Shown: piece after piece, positions 39,400-52,300 of the stretch
Position numbering within the stretch: position 1 is the stretch's first letter
Layout of the letters: the number at the start of each line of letters is the position of its first letter
Assembly (NCBI RefSeq): GCF_051401765.1
Contig: NW_027480535.1
Location: forward strand, 1,426,001-1,490,000
Direction: 5' to 3'
Origin: Calliopsis andreniformis
Lineage: Eukaryota > Arthropoda > Insecta > Hymenoptera > Andrenidae
Length of the DNA stretch: 64,000 nucleotides
Made by a program: the position numbers and the translations under genes
The notes under the pieces: model-generated
Told to the model about the DNA's origin: nothing
Databases searched by the model: none
Seen by the model: the letters and a program-made list of their open reading frames with translations, nothing else

Positions 39400-41000
39400 A
39401 AGATTGAGGATTGAGGATTGAGGATTGATGATTGAGTATTGAGGATTGAGGATTCAGGATTGAGGATTGGGTATTGAGGATTGAAGACTGAGGATTGAGG
39501 ATTGAGGATTGAGGGTTGAGGATTGAAGATTGAGGATTGAGGATTGAGGATTGAGGATTGAGTATTGAGGATTGAGAATTGAGGATTGAGCGTTGAAGAT
39601 TGTGTATTCAGGATTGAAGATTGAGGATTGAGGATTGAGGATGGAGGACTGACGATGAGGGCTGAGGGTTGAGGATTGAGGTTTGAGGACTGAGGACTGA
39701 GGATTGAGGATTGAGAGTTGAGGATTGAGGATTGAGGATTGAAGATTGAGGATTGGGTATTGAGGATTGAAGAATGAGGATTGAGGATTGAGGACTGAGG
39801 ACTGAGGATTGAAGATTGAGAATTGAGGATTGAGTATTGAAGATTGAGTATTGAGGATTGAATGTAGGGGATTGAGGGTTGAGGATTGAGGATTGAGGAT
39901 TGAAGATTGAGGACTGGGGACTGAGTATTGAGGGTTTAATGATGAGAATTGGTGTTTGTGGATAGAGATTTAAAGATTGCAGATTGAGTATTGAGTATTG
40001 AAAACTATGAATTGATGATATTCTATTGAGGATTGAGAATTTACAACTAATTGTTGAGGGCTGAGGGCTGAAAATTGAGGATTCAGGATTGAGGATTCAG
40101 AATTGAGGTTTGAGGACTGAGGATTGAGGGTTGAAGATTGATTATTGAGGATTGAAGATTGAAGATTGAGGATTGAGGAATGAGGATTGAGGATGAGGGC
40201 TGAGGGTTGAGGATTGAGGTTTGAGGATTGAGGACTGAGGATTGAGGATTGAGGATTGATGATTGAGTATTGAGGATTGAAGATTGAGGATAGAGGATTG
40301 AGGATTGAGGATTGAGGATTGAAGATTGAGGATTGGGGGACTGAGTGTTGAGGGTTGAGTGATGAGAATTGATGTTTGTGGATAGAGATTTAAAGATAGC
40401 AGATTGAGTATTGAGTATTGAAAACTGTGCATTGATGATAGTCTATTGAGGATTGAGAATTGACAACTGATTTTTGAGCACTGATGTCTGAAGATTGAGG
40501 ATTCAGGATTGAGGATTCAGGATTGAGGTTTGAGTAATGAGGATTGAGGATTGAGGATTGAGGATTGAGGATTGAGGTTTGAGGATTGAGGATTGAAGAT
40601 TGAGGATTGGGTATTGCTGACTGAACATTGAGGATTGAGGATTGAGGATTGAGTATTGAGGATTGAGGACTGAAGATTGAATACTGATGATTGAAGATTG
40701 AGGATTGAGGATTGAGGGCTGTGGATTGAGGACGAGGACTGAGGGTTCAGTATTGATGTCTGAGGTCTGAGGATTGAGGATTGAGGATTGAGGATTGAAG
40801 ATTGAGTATTGAGGTTTGAAGATTGAGGATTTTGGATTGAGGATTGAGGATTGAGTATTGAAGATTGAGGATTGTGGATTGAGGATTGACGATTGAGGAT
40901 TCAGTATTGAGGATTGAGAATTGAGGATAGAGGATTGAAGGTTGAGTATTGAGGATTGAAGATTGAGGATTGAGGATTGAGGATTGAGGATTGACTATGA
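39400..41000. repeat. Sub-repeat of the 5,157-bp HOR, first half
   Basis: This ~1.6-kb stretch, including the paired anchors 39969 and 40389 (420 bp apart), is repeated inside the same HOR at ~42,100-43,700 (offset 2,692 rising to 2,706 bp as two heptamers are added). The halves can be told apart. This half has GATAGAGG near 40,290 and GAGGTTT before the signpost; the other has GCGGTTT. Confidence 0.75.
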
Positions 41001-42099
41001 GGGCTGATGGTTGAGGATTGAGGTTTGAGGACTGAGGACTGAGGATTGAGGATTGAGAATTGAGGATTGGGGATTGAGGATTGAAGATTGAGGATTGGGT
41101 ATTGAGGATCGAAGACTGAGGATTGACGATTGAGGATTGAGGATTGAGGATTGAAGATTGAGGATTGAGGATTGAGGATTGAGGATTGAGGATTGAAGAT
41201 TGAGTATTGAGGATTGAAGATTGAGGATTGAGGATTGAGGATTGATGATTGAGTATTGAGGATTGAAGATTGAGGATTGAGTATTGAGGATTGAGGACTG
41301 AGGATTGATGATTGAGGTTTGATGATTGAGTATTGAGGATTGAAGATTGAGGATTGAGGATTGAGGATTGAGGATTGAGTTTTGAGGATTGAGAATTGAG
41401 GATTGAGGGTTGAAGATTGTGTATACAGGATTGAAGATTGAGGACTGAGGATTGAAGATTGAGGATTGAGGATTGAGGATTGAGGATTGAGTATTGAAGA
41501 TTGAGTATTGAGGATTGAACGTAGGGGATTGAGGGTTGAGGATTGAGGATTGAGGATTGAAGATTGAGTACTGGGGACTGAGTATTGAGTGTTGAGTGAT
41601 GAGAATTGGTGTTTGTGGATAGAGATTTAAAGATTGCAGATTGAGTATTGAGTATTGAAAACTGTGAATTGATGATACTCTATTGAGGATTGAGAATTTA
41701 CAACTGATTGTTGAGGACTGAGGTCTGAAGATTGAGGATTCAGGATTGAGGATCCAGGATTGAGGTTTGAGGACTGAGGATTGAGGATTGAGGATTGAGG
41801 ATTGAGGATTGAGGATTGAGGATTGAGGATTGAGGATTGGGGATTGAAGATTGAGGATTGGGTATTGCGTATTGAACATTGAGGATTGAGGATTGAGGAT
41901 TCAGGATTGAGGATTCGGTATTGAGGATTGAAGACTGAGGATTGAGGATTGAGGATTGGGGGTTGAGGATTGAAGATTGAGGATTGAGGATTGAGGATTG
42001 AGGATTGAAGATTGAGTATTGAGGACTGAAGATTGAGGATTGAGGATTGAGGATTGAGGATTGAGGATTGAAGATTGAGTATTGAGGATTGAAGATTGA

Positions 42100-43700
42100 G
42101 GATTGAGGATTGAGGATTGATGATTGAGTATTGAGGATTGAGGATTCAGGATTGAGGATTGGGTATTGAGGATTGAAGACTGAGGATTGAGGATTGAGGA
42201 TTGAGGGTTGAGGATTGAAGATTGAGGATTGAGGATTGAGGATAGAGGATTGAGTATTGAGTATTGAGAATTGAGGATTGAGCGTTGAAGATTGTGTATT
42301 CAGGATTGAAGATTGAGGATTGAGGATTGAGGATTGAGGACTGACGATGAGGGCTGAGGGTTGAGGATTGAGGTTTGAGGACTGAGGACTGAGGATTGAG
42401 GATTGAGAGTTGAGGATTGAGGATTGAGGATTGAAGATTGAGGATTGGGTATTGAGGATTGAAGAATGAGGATTGAGGATTGAGGACTGAGGACTGAGGA
42501 TTGAAGATTGAGAATTGAGGATTGAGGATTGAGGATTGAGTATTGAAGATTGAGTATTGAGGATTGAATGTAGGGGATTGAGGGTTGAGGATTGAGGATT
42601 GAGGATTGAAGATTGAGGACTGGGGACTGAGTATTGAGGGTTGAATGATGAGAATTGGTGTTTGTGGATAGAGATTTAAAGATTGCAGATTGAGTATTGA
42701 GTATTGAAAACTGTGAATTGATGATATTCTATTGAGGATTGAGAATTTACAACTAATTGTTGAGGGCTGAGGGCTGAAAATTGAGGATTCAGGATTGAGG
42801 ATTCAGAATTGCGGTTTGAGGACTGAGGATTGAGGGTTGAAGATTGATTATTGAGGATTGAAGATTGAAGATTGAGGATTGAGGAATGAGGATTGAGGAT
42901 GAGGGCTGAGGGTTGAGGATTGAGGTTTGAGGATTGAGGACTGAGGATTGAGGATTGAGGATTGATGATTGAGTATTGAGGATTGAAGATTGAGGATTGA
43001 GGATTGAGGATTGAGGATTGAGGATTGAAGATTGAGGATTGGGGGACTGAGTGTTGAGGGTTGAGTGATGAGAATTGATGTTTGTGGATAGAGATTTAAA
43101 GATAGCAGATTGAGTATTGAGTATTGAAAACTGTGCATTGATGATATTCTATTGAGGATTGAGAATTGACAACTGATTTTTGAGCACTGATGTCTGAAGA
43201 TTGAGGATTCAGGATTGAGGATTCAGGATTGAGGTTTGAGTAATGAGGATTGAGGATTGAGGATTGAGGATTGAGGATTGAGGATTGAGGATTGAGGATT
43301 GAAGATTGAGGATTGGGTATTGCTGACTGAACATTGAGGATTGAGGATTGAGGATTGAGTATTGAGGATTGAGGACTGAAGATTGAATACTGATGATTGA
43401 AGATTGAGGATTGAGGATTGAGGGCTGTGGATTGAGGACGAGGACTGAGGGTTCAGTATTGATGTCTGAGGTCTGAGGATTGAGGATTGAGGATTGAGGA
43501 TTGAAGATTGAGTATTGAGGTTTGAAGATTGAGGATTTTGGATTGAGGATTGAGGATTGAGTATTGAAGATTGAGGATTGTGGATTGAGGATTGACGATT
43601 GAGGATTCAGTATTGAGGATTGAGAATTGAGGATAGAGGATTGAAGGTTGAGTATTGAGGATTGAAGATTGAGGATTGAGGATTGAGGATTGAGGATTGA
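42100..43700. repeat. Sub-repeat of the 5,157-bp HOR, second half
   Basis: This is the internal partner of ~39,400-41,000, with anchors 42675 and 43095, again 420 bp apart. The distinguishing GCGGTTT unit (~42,810) recurs in copies 2 and 3 (~47,967 and ~53,124), but copy 4 has GAGGTTT at ~58,281. From this half to the next first half is 2,451 bp, so 2,706 + 2,451 = 5,157. Confidence 0.73.
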
Positions 43701-44161
43701 CTATGAGGGCTGATGGTTGAGGATTGAGGTTTGAGGATTGAGGATTGAGAATTGAACATTGAGGATTGGGGATTGAGGATTGACGATTGAGGATTCAGTA
43801 TTGAGGATTGAGAATTGAGGATTGAGGATTGAAGGTTGAGTATTGAGGATTGAAGATTGAGGATTGAGGATTGAGTATTGAGGATTGACTATGAGGGCTG
43901 AGGGTTGAGGATTGAGGTTTGAGGACTGAGGACTGAGGATTGAGGATTGAGGATTGAGTATTGAGGATTGAGAATTGAGGATTGAGCGTTGAAGATTGTG
44001 TATTCAGGATTGAAGATTGAGGATTGAGGATTGAGGATGGAGGACTGACGATGAGGGCTGAGGGTTGAGGATTGAGGTTTGAGGACTGAGGACTGAGGAT
44101 TGAGGATTGAGAGTTGAGGATTGAGGATTGAGGATTGAAGATTGAGGATTGGGTATTGAGG

Positions 44162-47100
44162 ATTGAAGATTGAGGATTTTGGATTGAGGATTGAGGATTG
44201 AGTATTGAACATTGAGGATTGGGGATTGAGGATTGACGATTGAGGATTCAGTATTCAGGATTGAGAATTGAAGATTGAGGATTGAAGGTTGAGTATTGAG
44301 GATTGAAGATTGAGGATTGAGGATAGAGTATTGAGGATTGACTATGAGGGCTGAGGGTTGAGGATTGAGGTTTGAGGACTGAGGACTGAGATTTGAGGAT
44401 TGAGAATTGAGGATTGAGGATTGAGGATTGAAGATTGAGGATTGGGTATTGAGGATCGAAGACTGAGGATTGACGATTGAGGATTGAGGATTGAGGATTG
44501 AAGATTGAGGATTGAGGATTGAGGATTGAGGATTGAAGATTGAGTATTGAGGATTGAAGATTGAGGATTGAGGATTGAGGATTGATGATTGAGTATTGAG
44601 GATTGAGGATTCAGGATTGAGGATTGGGTACTGAGGATTGAAGACTGAGGATTGAGGATTGAGGATTGAGGGTTGAGGATTGAAGATTGAGGATTGAGGA
44701 TTGAGGATTGAGGATTGAGTATTGAGGATTGAGAATTGAGGATTGAGCGCTGAAGATTGTGTATTCAGGATTGAAGATTGAGGATTGAGGATTGAGGATG
44801 GAGGACTGACGATGAGGGCTGAGGGTTGAGGATTGAGGTTTGAGGACTGAGGACTGAGGATTGAGGATTGAGAGTTGAGGATTGAGGATTGAGGATTGAA
44901 GATTGAGGATTGGGTATTGAGGATTGAAGAATGAGGATTGAGGATTGAGGACTGAGGACTGAGGATTGAAGATTGAGAATTGAGGATTGAGTATTGAAGA
45001 TTGAGTATTGAGGATTGAATGTAGGGGATTGAGGGTTGAGGATTGAGGATTGAGGATTGAAGATTGAGGACTGGGGACTGAGTATTGAGGGTTGAATGAT
45101 GAGAATTGGTGTTTGTGGATAGAGATTTAAAGATTGCAGATTGAGTATTGAGTATTGAAAACTGTGAATTGATGATATTCTATTGAGGATTGAGAATTTA
45201 CAACTAATTGTTGAGGGCTGAGGGCTGAAAATTGAGGATTCAGGATTGAGGATTCAGAATTGAGGTTTGAGGACTGAGGATTGAGGGTTGAAGATTGATT
45301 ATTGAGGATTGAAGATTGAAGATTGAGGATTGAGGAATGAGGATTGAGGATGAGGGCTGAGGGTTGAGGATTGAGGTTTGAGGATTGAGGACTGAGGATT
45401 GAGGATTGAGGATTGATGATTGAGTATTGAGGATTGAAGATTGAGGATAGAGGATTGAGGATTGAGGATTGAGGATTGAAGATTGAGGATTGGGGGACTG
45501 AGTGTTGAGGGTTGAGTGATGAGAATTGATGTTTGTGGATAGAGATTTAAAGATAGCAGATTGAGTATTGAGTATTGAAAACTGTGCATTGATGATATTC
45601 TATTGAGGATTGAGAATTGACAACTGATTTTTGAGCACTGATGTCTGAAGATTGAGGATTCAGGATTGAGGATTCAGGATTGAGGTTTGAGTAATGAGGA
45701 TTGAGGATTGAGGATTGAGGATTGAGGATTGAGGATTGAGGATTGAGGATTGAAGATTGAGGATTGGGTATTGCTGACTGAACATTGAGGATTGAGGATT
45801 GAGGATTGAGTATTGAGGATTGAGGACTGAAGATTGAATACTGATGATTGAAGATTGAGGATTGAGGATTGAGGGCTGTGGATTGAGGACGAGGACTGAG
45901 GGTTCAGTATTGATGTCTGAGGTCTGAGGATTGAGGATTGAGGATTGAGGATTGAAGATTGAGTATTGAGGTTTGAAGATTGAGGATTTTGGATTGAGGA
46001 TTGAGGATTGAGTATTGAAGATTGAGGATTGTGGATTGAGGATTGACGATTGAGGATTCAGTATTGAGGATTGAGAATTGAGGATAGAGGATTGAAGGTT
46101 GAGTATTGAGGATTGAAGATTGAGGATTGAGGATTGAGGATTGAGGATTGACTATGAGGGCTGATGGTTGAGGATTGAGGTTTGAGGACTGAGGACTGAG
46201 GATTGAGGATTGAGAATTGAGGATTGGGGATTGAGGATTGAAGATTGAGGATTGGGTATTGAGGATCGAAGACTGAGGATTGACGATTGAGGATTGAGGA
46301 TTGAGGATTGAAGATTGAGGATTCAGGATTGAGGATTGAGGATTGAGGATTGAAGATTGAGTATTGAGGATTGAAGATTGAGGATTGAGGATTGAGGATT
46401 GATGATTGAGTATTGAGGATTGAAGATTGAGGATTGAGTATTGAGGATTGAGGACTGAGGATTGATGATTGAGGTTTGATGATTGAGTATTGAGGATTGA
46501 AGATTGAGGATTGAGGATTGAGGATTGAGGATTGAGTTTTGAGGATTGAGAATTGAGGATTGAGGGTTGAAGATTGTGTATACAGGATTGAAGATTGAGG
46601 ACTGAGGATTGAAGATTGAGGATTGAGGATTGAGGATTGAGGATTGAGTATTGAAGATTGAGTATTGAGGATTGAACGTAGGGGATTGAGGGTTGAGGAT
46701 TGAGGATTGAGGATTGAAGATTGAGTACTGGGGACTGAGTATTGAGTGTTGAGTGATGAGAATTGGTGTTTGTGGATAGAGATTTAAAGATTGCAGATTG
46801 AGTATTGAGTATTGAAAACTGTGAATTGATGATACTCTATTGAGGATTGAGAATTTACAACTGATTGTTGAGGACTGAGGTCTGAAGATTGAGGATTCAG
46901 GATTGAGGATCCAGGATTGAGGTTTGAGGACTGAGGATTGAGGATTGAGGATTGAGGATTGAGGATTGAGGATTGAGGATTGAGGATTGAGGATTGGGGA
47001 TTGAAGATTGAGGATTGGGTATTGCGTATTGAACATTGAGGATTGAGGATTGAGGATTCAGGATTGAGGATTCGGTATTGAGGATTGAAGACTGAGGATT

Positions 47101-49318
47101 GAGGATTGAGGATTGGGGGTTGAGGATTGAAGATTGAGGATTGAGGATTGAGGATTGAGGATTGAAGATTGAGTATTGAGGACTGAAGATTGAGGATTGA
47201 GGATTGAGGATTGAGGATTGAGGATTGAAGATTGAGTATTGAGGATTGAAGATTGAGGATTGAGGATTGAGGATTGATGATTGAGTATTGAGGATTGAGG
47301 ATTCAGGATTGAGGATTGGGTATTGAGGATTGAAGACTGAGGATTGAGGATTGAGGATTGAGGGTTGAGGATTGAAGATTGAGGATTGAGGATTGAGGAT
47401 AGAGGATTGAGTATTGAGTATTGAGAATTGAGGATTGAGCGTTGAAGATTGTGTATTCAGGATTGAAGATTGAGGATTGAGGATTGAGGATTGAGGACTG
47501 ACGATGAGGGCTGAGGGTTGAGGATTGAGGTTTGAGGACTGAGGACTGAGGATTGAGGATTGAGAGTTGAGGATTGAGGATTGAGGATTGAAGATTGAGG
47601 ATTGGGTATTGAGGATTGAAGAATGAGGATTGAGGATTGAGGACTGAGGACTGAGGATTGAAGATTGAGAATTGAGGATTGAGGATTGAGGATTGAGTAT
47701 TGAAGATTGAGTATTGAGGATTGAATGTAGGGGATTGAGGGTTGAGGATTGAGGATTGAGGATTGAAGATTGAGGACTGGGGACTGAGTATTGAGGGTTG
47801 AATGATGAGAATTGGTGTTTGTGGATAGAGATTTAAAGATTGCAGATTGAGTATTGAGTATTGAAAACTGTGAATTGATGATATTCTATTGAGGATTGAG
47901 AATTTACAACTAATTGTTGAGGGCTGAGGGCTGAAAATTGAGGATTCAGGATTGAGGATTCAGAATTGCGGTTTGAGGACTGAGGATTGAGGGTTGAAGA
48001 TTGATTATTGAGGATTGAAGATTGAAGATTGAGGATTGAGGAATGAGGATTGAGGATGAGGGCTGAGGGTTGAGGATTGAGGTTTGAGGATTGAGGACTG
48101 AGGATTGAGGATTGAGGATTGATGATTGAGTATTGAGGATTGAAGATTGAGGATTGAGGATTGAGGATTGAGGATTGAGGATTGAAGATTGAGGATTGGG
48201 GGACTGAGTGTTGAGGGTTGAGTGATGAGAATTGATGTTTGTGGATAGAGATTTAAAGATAGCAGATTGAGTATTGAGTATTGAAAACTGTGCATTGATG
48301 ATATTCTATTGAGGATTGAGAATTGACAACTGATTTTTGAGCACTGATGTCTGAAGATTGAGGATTCAGGATTGAGGATTCAGGATTGAGGTTTGAGTAA
48401 TGAGGATTGAGGATTGAGGATTGAGGATTGAGGATTGAGGATTGAGGATTGAGGATTGAAGATTGAGGATTGGGTATTGCTGACTGAACATTGAGGATTG
48501 AGGATTGAGGATTGAGTATTGAGGATTGAGGACTGAAGATTGAATACTGATGATTGAAGATTGAGGATTGAGGATTGAGGGCTGTGGATTGAGGACGAGG
48601 ACTGAGGGTTCAGTATTGATGTCTGAGGTCTGAGGATTGAGGATTGAGGATTGAGGATTGAAGATTGAGTATTGAGGTTTGAAGATTGAGGATTTTGGAT
48701 TGAGGATTGAGGATTGAGTATTGAAGATTGAGGATTGTGGATTGAGGATTGACGATTGAGGATTCAGTATTGAGGATTGAGAATTGAGGATAGAGGATTG
48801 AAGGTTGAGTATTGAGGATTGAAGATTGAGGATTGAGGATTGAGGATTGAGGATTGACTATGAGGGCTGATGGTTGAGGATTGAGGTTTGAGGATTGAGG
48901 ATTGAGAATTGAACATTGAGGATTGGGGATTGAGGATTGACGATTGAGGATTCAGTATTGAGGATTGAGAATTGAGGATTGAGGATTGAAGGTTGAGTAT
49001 TGAGGATTGAAGATTGAGGATTGAGGATTGAGTATTGAGGATTGACTATGAGGGCTGAGGGTTGAGGATTGAGGTTTGAGGACTGAGGACTGAGGATTGA
49101 GGATTGAGGATTGAGTATTGAGGATTGAGAATTGAGGATTGAGCGTTGAAGATTGTGTATTCAGGATTGAAGATTGAGGATTGAGGATTGAGGATGGAGG
49201 ACTGACGATGAGGGCTGAGGGTTGAGGATTGAGGTTTGAGGACTGAGGACTGAGGATTGAGGATTGAGAGTTGAGGATTGAGGATTGAGGATTGAAGATT
49301 GAGGATTGGGTATTGAGG
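44162..49318. repeat. 5,157-bp HOR, copy 2
   Basis: Anchors start at 45126, 45546 (subtype 2), 46783, 47832 and 48252 (subtype 2). Altered states shared with copy 3 are GGGTACT (44626), GAGCGCT (44745-44751) and CAGGATT (46324). GATAGA at 47398 is shared with copy 1. Comparing same-position stretches with copy 3 shows only scattered differences. Confidence 0.9.
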
Positions 49319-52300
49319 ATTGAAGATTGAGGATTTTGGATTGAGGATTGAGGATTGAGTATTGAACATTGAGGATTGGGGATTGAGGATTGACGATTGA
49401 GGATTCAGTATTCAGGATTGAGAATTGAAGATTGAGGATTGAAGGTTGAGTATTGAGGATTGAAGATTGAGGATTGAGGATAGAGTATTGAGGATTGACT
49501 ATGAGGGCTGAGGGTTGAGGATTGAGGTTTGAGGACTGAGGACTGAGATTTGAGGATTGAGAATTGAGGATTGAGGATTGAGGATTGAAGATTGAGGATT
49601 GGGTATTGAGGATCGAAGACTGAGGATTGACGATTGAGGATTGAGGATTGAGGATTGAAGATTGAGGATTGAGGATTGAGGATTGAGGATTGAAGATTGA
49701 GTATTGAGGATTGAAGATTGAGGATTGAGGATTGAGGATTGATGATTGAGTATTGAGGATTGAGGATTCAGGATTGAGGATTGGGTACTGAGGATTGAAG
49801 ACTGAGGATTGAGGATTGAGGATTGAGGGTTGAGGATTGAAGATTGAGGATTGAGGATTGAGGATTGAGGATTGAGTATTGAGGATTGAGAATTGAGGAT
49901 TGAGCGCTGAAGATTGTGTATTCAGGATTGAAGATTGAGGATTGAGGATTGAGGATGGAGGACTGACGATGAGGGCTGAGGGTTGAGGATTGAGGTTTGA
50001 GGACTGAGGACTGAGGATTGAGGATTGAGAGTTGAGGATTGAGGATTGAGGATTGAAGATTGAGGATTGGGTATTGAGGATTGAAGAATGAGGATTGAGG
50101 ATTGAGGACTGAGGACTGAGGATTGAAGATTGAGAATTGAGGATTGAGTATTGAAGATTGAGTATTGAGGATTGAATGTAGGGGATTGAGGGTTGAGGAT
50201 TGAGGATTGAGGATTGAAGATTGAGGACTGGGGACTGAGTATTGAGGGTTGAATGATGAGAATTGGTGTTTGTGGATAGAGATTTAAAGATTGCAGATTG
50301 AGTATTGAGTATTGAAAACTGTGAATTGATGATATTCTATTGAGGATTGAGAATTTACAACTAATTGTTGAGGGCTGAGGGCTGAAAATTGAGGATTCAG
50401 GATTGAGGATTCAGAATTGAGGTTTGAGGACTGAGGATTGAGGGTTGAAGATTGATTATTGAGGATTGAAGATTGAAGATTGAGGATTGAGGAATGAGGA
50501 TTGAGGATGAGGGCTGAGGGTTGAGGATTGAGGTTTGAGGATTGAGGACTGAGGATTGAGGATTGAGGATTGATGATTGAGTATTGAGGATTGAAGATTG
50601 AGGATAGAGGATTGAGGATTGAGGATTGAGGATTGAAGATTGAGGATTGGGGGACTGAGTGTTGAGGGTTGAGTGATGAGAATTGATGTTTGTGGATAGA
50701 GATTTAAAGATAGCAGATTGAGTATTGAGTATTGAAAACTGTGCATTGATGATATTCTATTGAGGATTGAGAATTGACAACTGATTTTTGAGCACTGATG
50801 TCTGAAGATTGAGGATTCAGGATTGAGGATTCAGGATTGAGGTTTGAGTAATGAGGATTGAGGATTGAGGATTGAGGATTGAGGATTGAGGATTGAGGAT
50901 TGAGGATTGAAGATTGAGGATTGGGTATTGCTGACTGAACATTGAGGATTGAGGATTGAGGATTGAGTATTGAGGATTGAGGACTGAAGATTGAATACTG
51001 ATGATTGAAGATTGAGGATTGAGGATTGAGGGCTGTGGATTGAGGACGAGGACTGAGGGTTCAGTATTGATGTCTGAGGTCTGAGGATTGAGGATTGAGG
51101 ATTGAGGATTGAAGATTGAGTATTGAGGTTTGAAGATTGAGGATTTTGGATTGAGGATTGAGGATTGAGTATTGAAGATTGAGGATTGTGGATTGAGGAT
51201 TGACGATTGAGGATTCAGTATTGAGGATTGAGAATTGAGGATAGAGGATTGAAGGTTGAGTATTGAGGATTGAAGATTGAGGATTGAGGATTGAGGATTG
51301 AGGATTGACTATGAGGGCTGATGGTTGAGGATTGAGGTTTGAGGACTGAGGACTGAGGATTGAGGATTGAGAATTGAGGATTGGGGATTGAGGATTGAAG
51401 ATTGAGGATTGGGTATTGAGGATCGAAGACTGAGGATTGACGATTGAGGATTGAGGATTGAGGATTGAAGATTGAGGATTCAGGATTGAGGATTGAGGAT
51501 TGAGGATTGAAGATTGAGTATTGAGGATTGAAGATTGAGGATTGAGGATTGAGGATTGATGATTGAGTATTGAGGATTGAAGATTGAGGATTGAGTATTG
51601 AGGATTGAGGACTGAGGATTGATGATTGAGGTTTGATGATTGAGTATTGAGGATTGAAGATTGAGGATTGAGGATTGAGGATTGAGGATTGAGTTTTGAG
51701 GATTGAGAATTGAGGATTGAGGGTTGAAGATTGTGTATACAGGATTGAAGATTGAGGACTGAGGATTGAAGATTGAGGATTGAGGATTGAGGATTGAGGA
51801 TTGAGTATTGAAGATTGAGTATTGAGGATTGAACGTAGGGGATTGAGGGTTGAGGATTGAGGATTGAGGATTGAAGATTGAGTACTGGGGACTGAGTATT
51901 GAGTGTTGAGTGATGAGAATTGGTGTTTGTGGATAGAGATTTAAAGATTGCAGATTGAGTATTGAGTATTGAAAACTGTGAATTGATGATACTCTATTGA
52001 GGATTGAGAATTTACAACTGATTGTTGAGGACTGAGGTCTGAAGATTGAGGATTCAGGATTGAGGATCCAGGATTGAGGTTTGAGGACTGAGGATTGAGG
52101 ATTGAAGATTGAGGATTGAGGATTGAGGATTGAGGATTGAGGATTGAGGATTGGGGATTGAAGATTGAGGATTGGGTATTGCGTATTGAACATTGAGGAT
52201 TGAGGATTGAGGATTCAGGATTGAGGATTCGGTATTGAGGATTGAAGACTGAGGATTGAGGATTGAGGATTGGGGGTTGAGGATTGAAGATTGAGGATTG

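Larger units (their letters stand above)
39005..44161. repeat. 5,157-bp HOR, copy 1
   Basis: Anchors start at 39969, 40389 (subtype 2), 41626, 42675 and 43095 (subtype 2). The pattern repeats every 5,157 bp. Private variants cluster on the left: TTTAATGATG (~39,935), AAACTATGAA (~40,006), GATAGTCTATT (~40,437) and GAGGTTT (~40,575). At the four sites used to group copies it is canonical at three (39469, 39590, 41167) and carries GATAGA at 42241. Confidence 0.88.

Noticed and set aside
40142..40432. 96-codon minus-strand frame found seven times with almost no change
   Set aside because: The copies are the anchor-pair part of the 5,157-bp HOR and its two halves. Sequence outside the frame is equally conserved, so there is no selection signal for protein.
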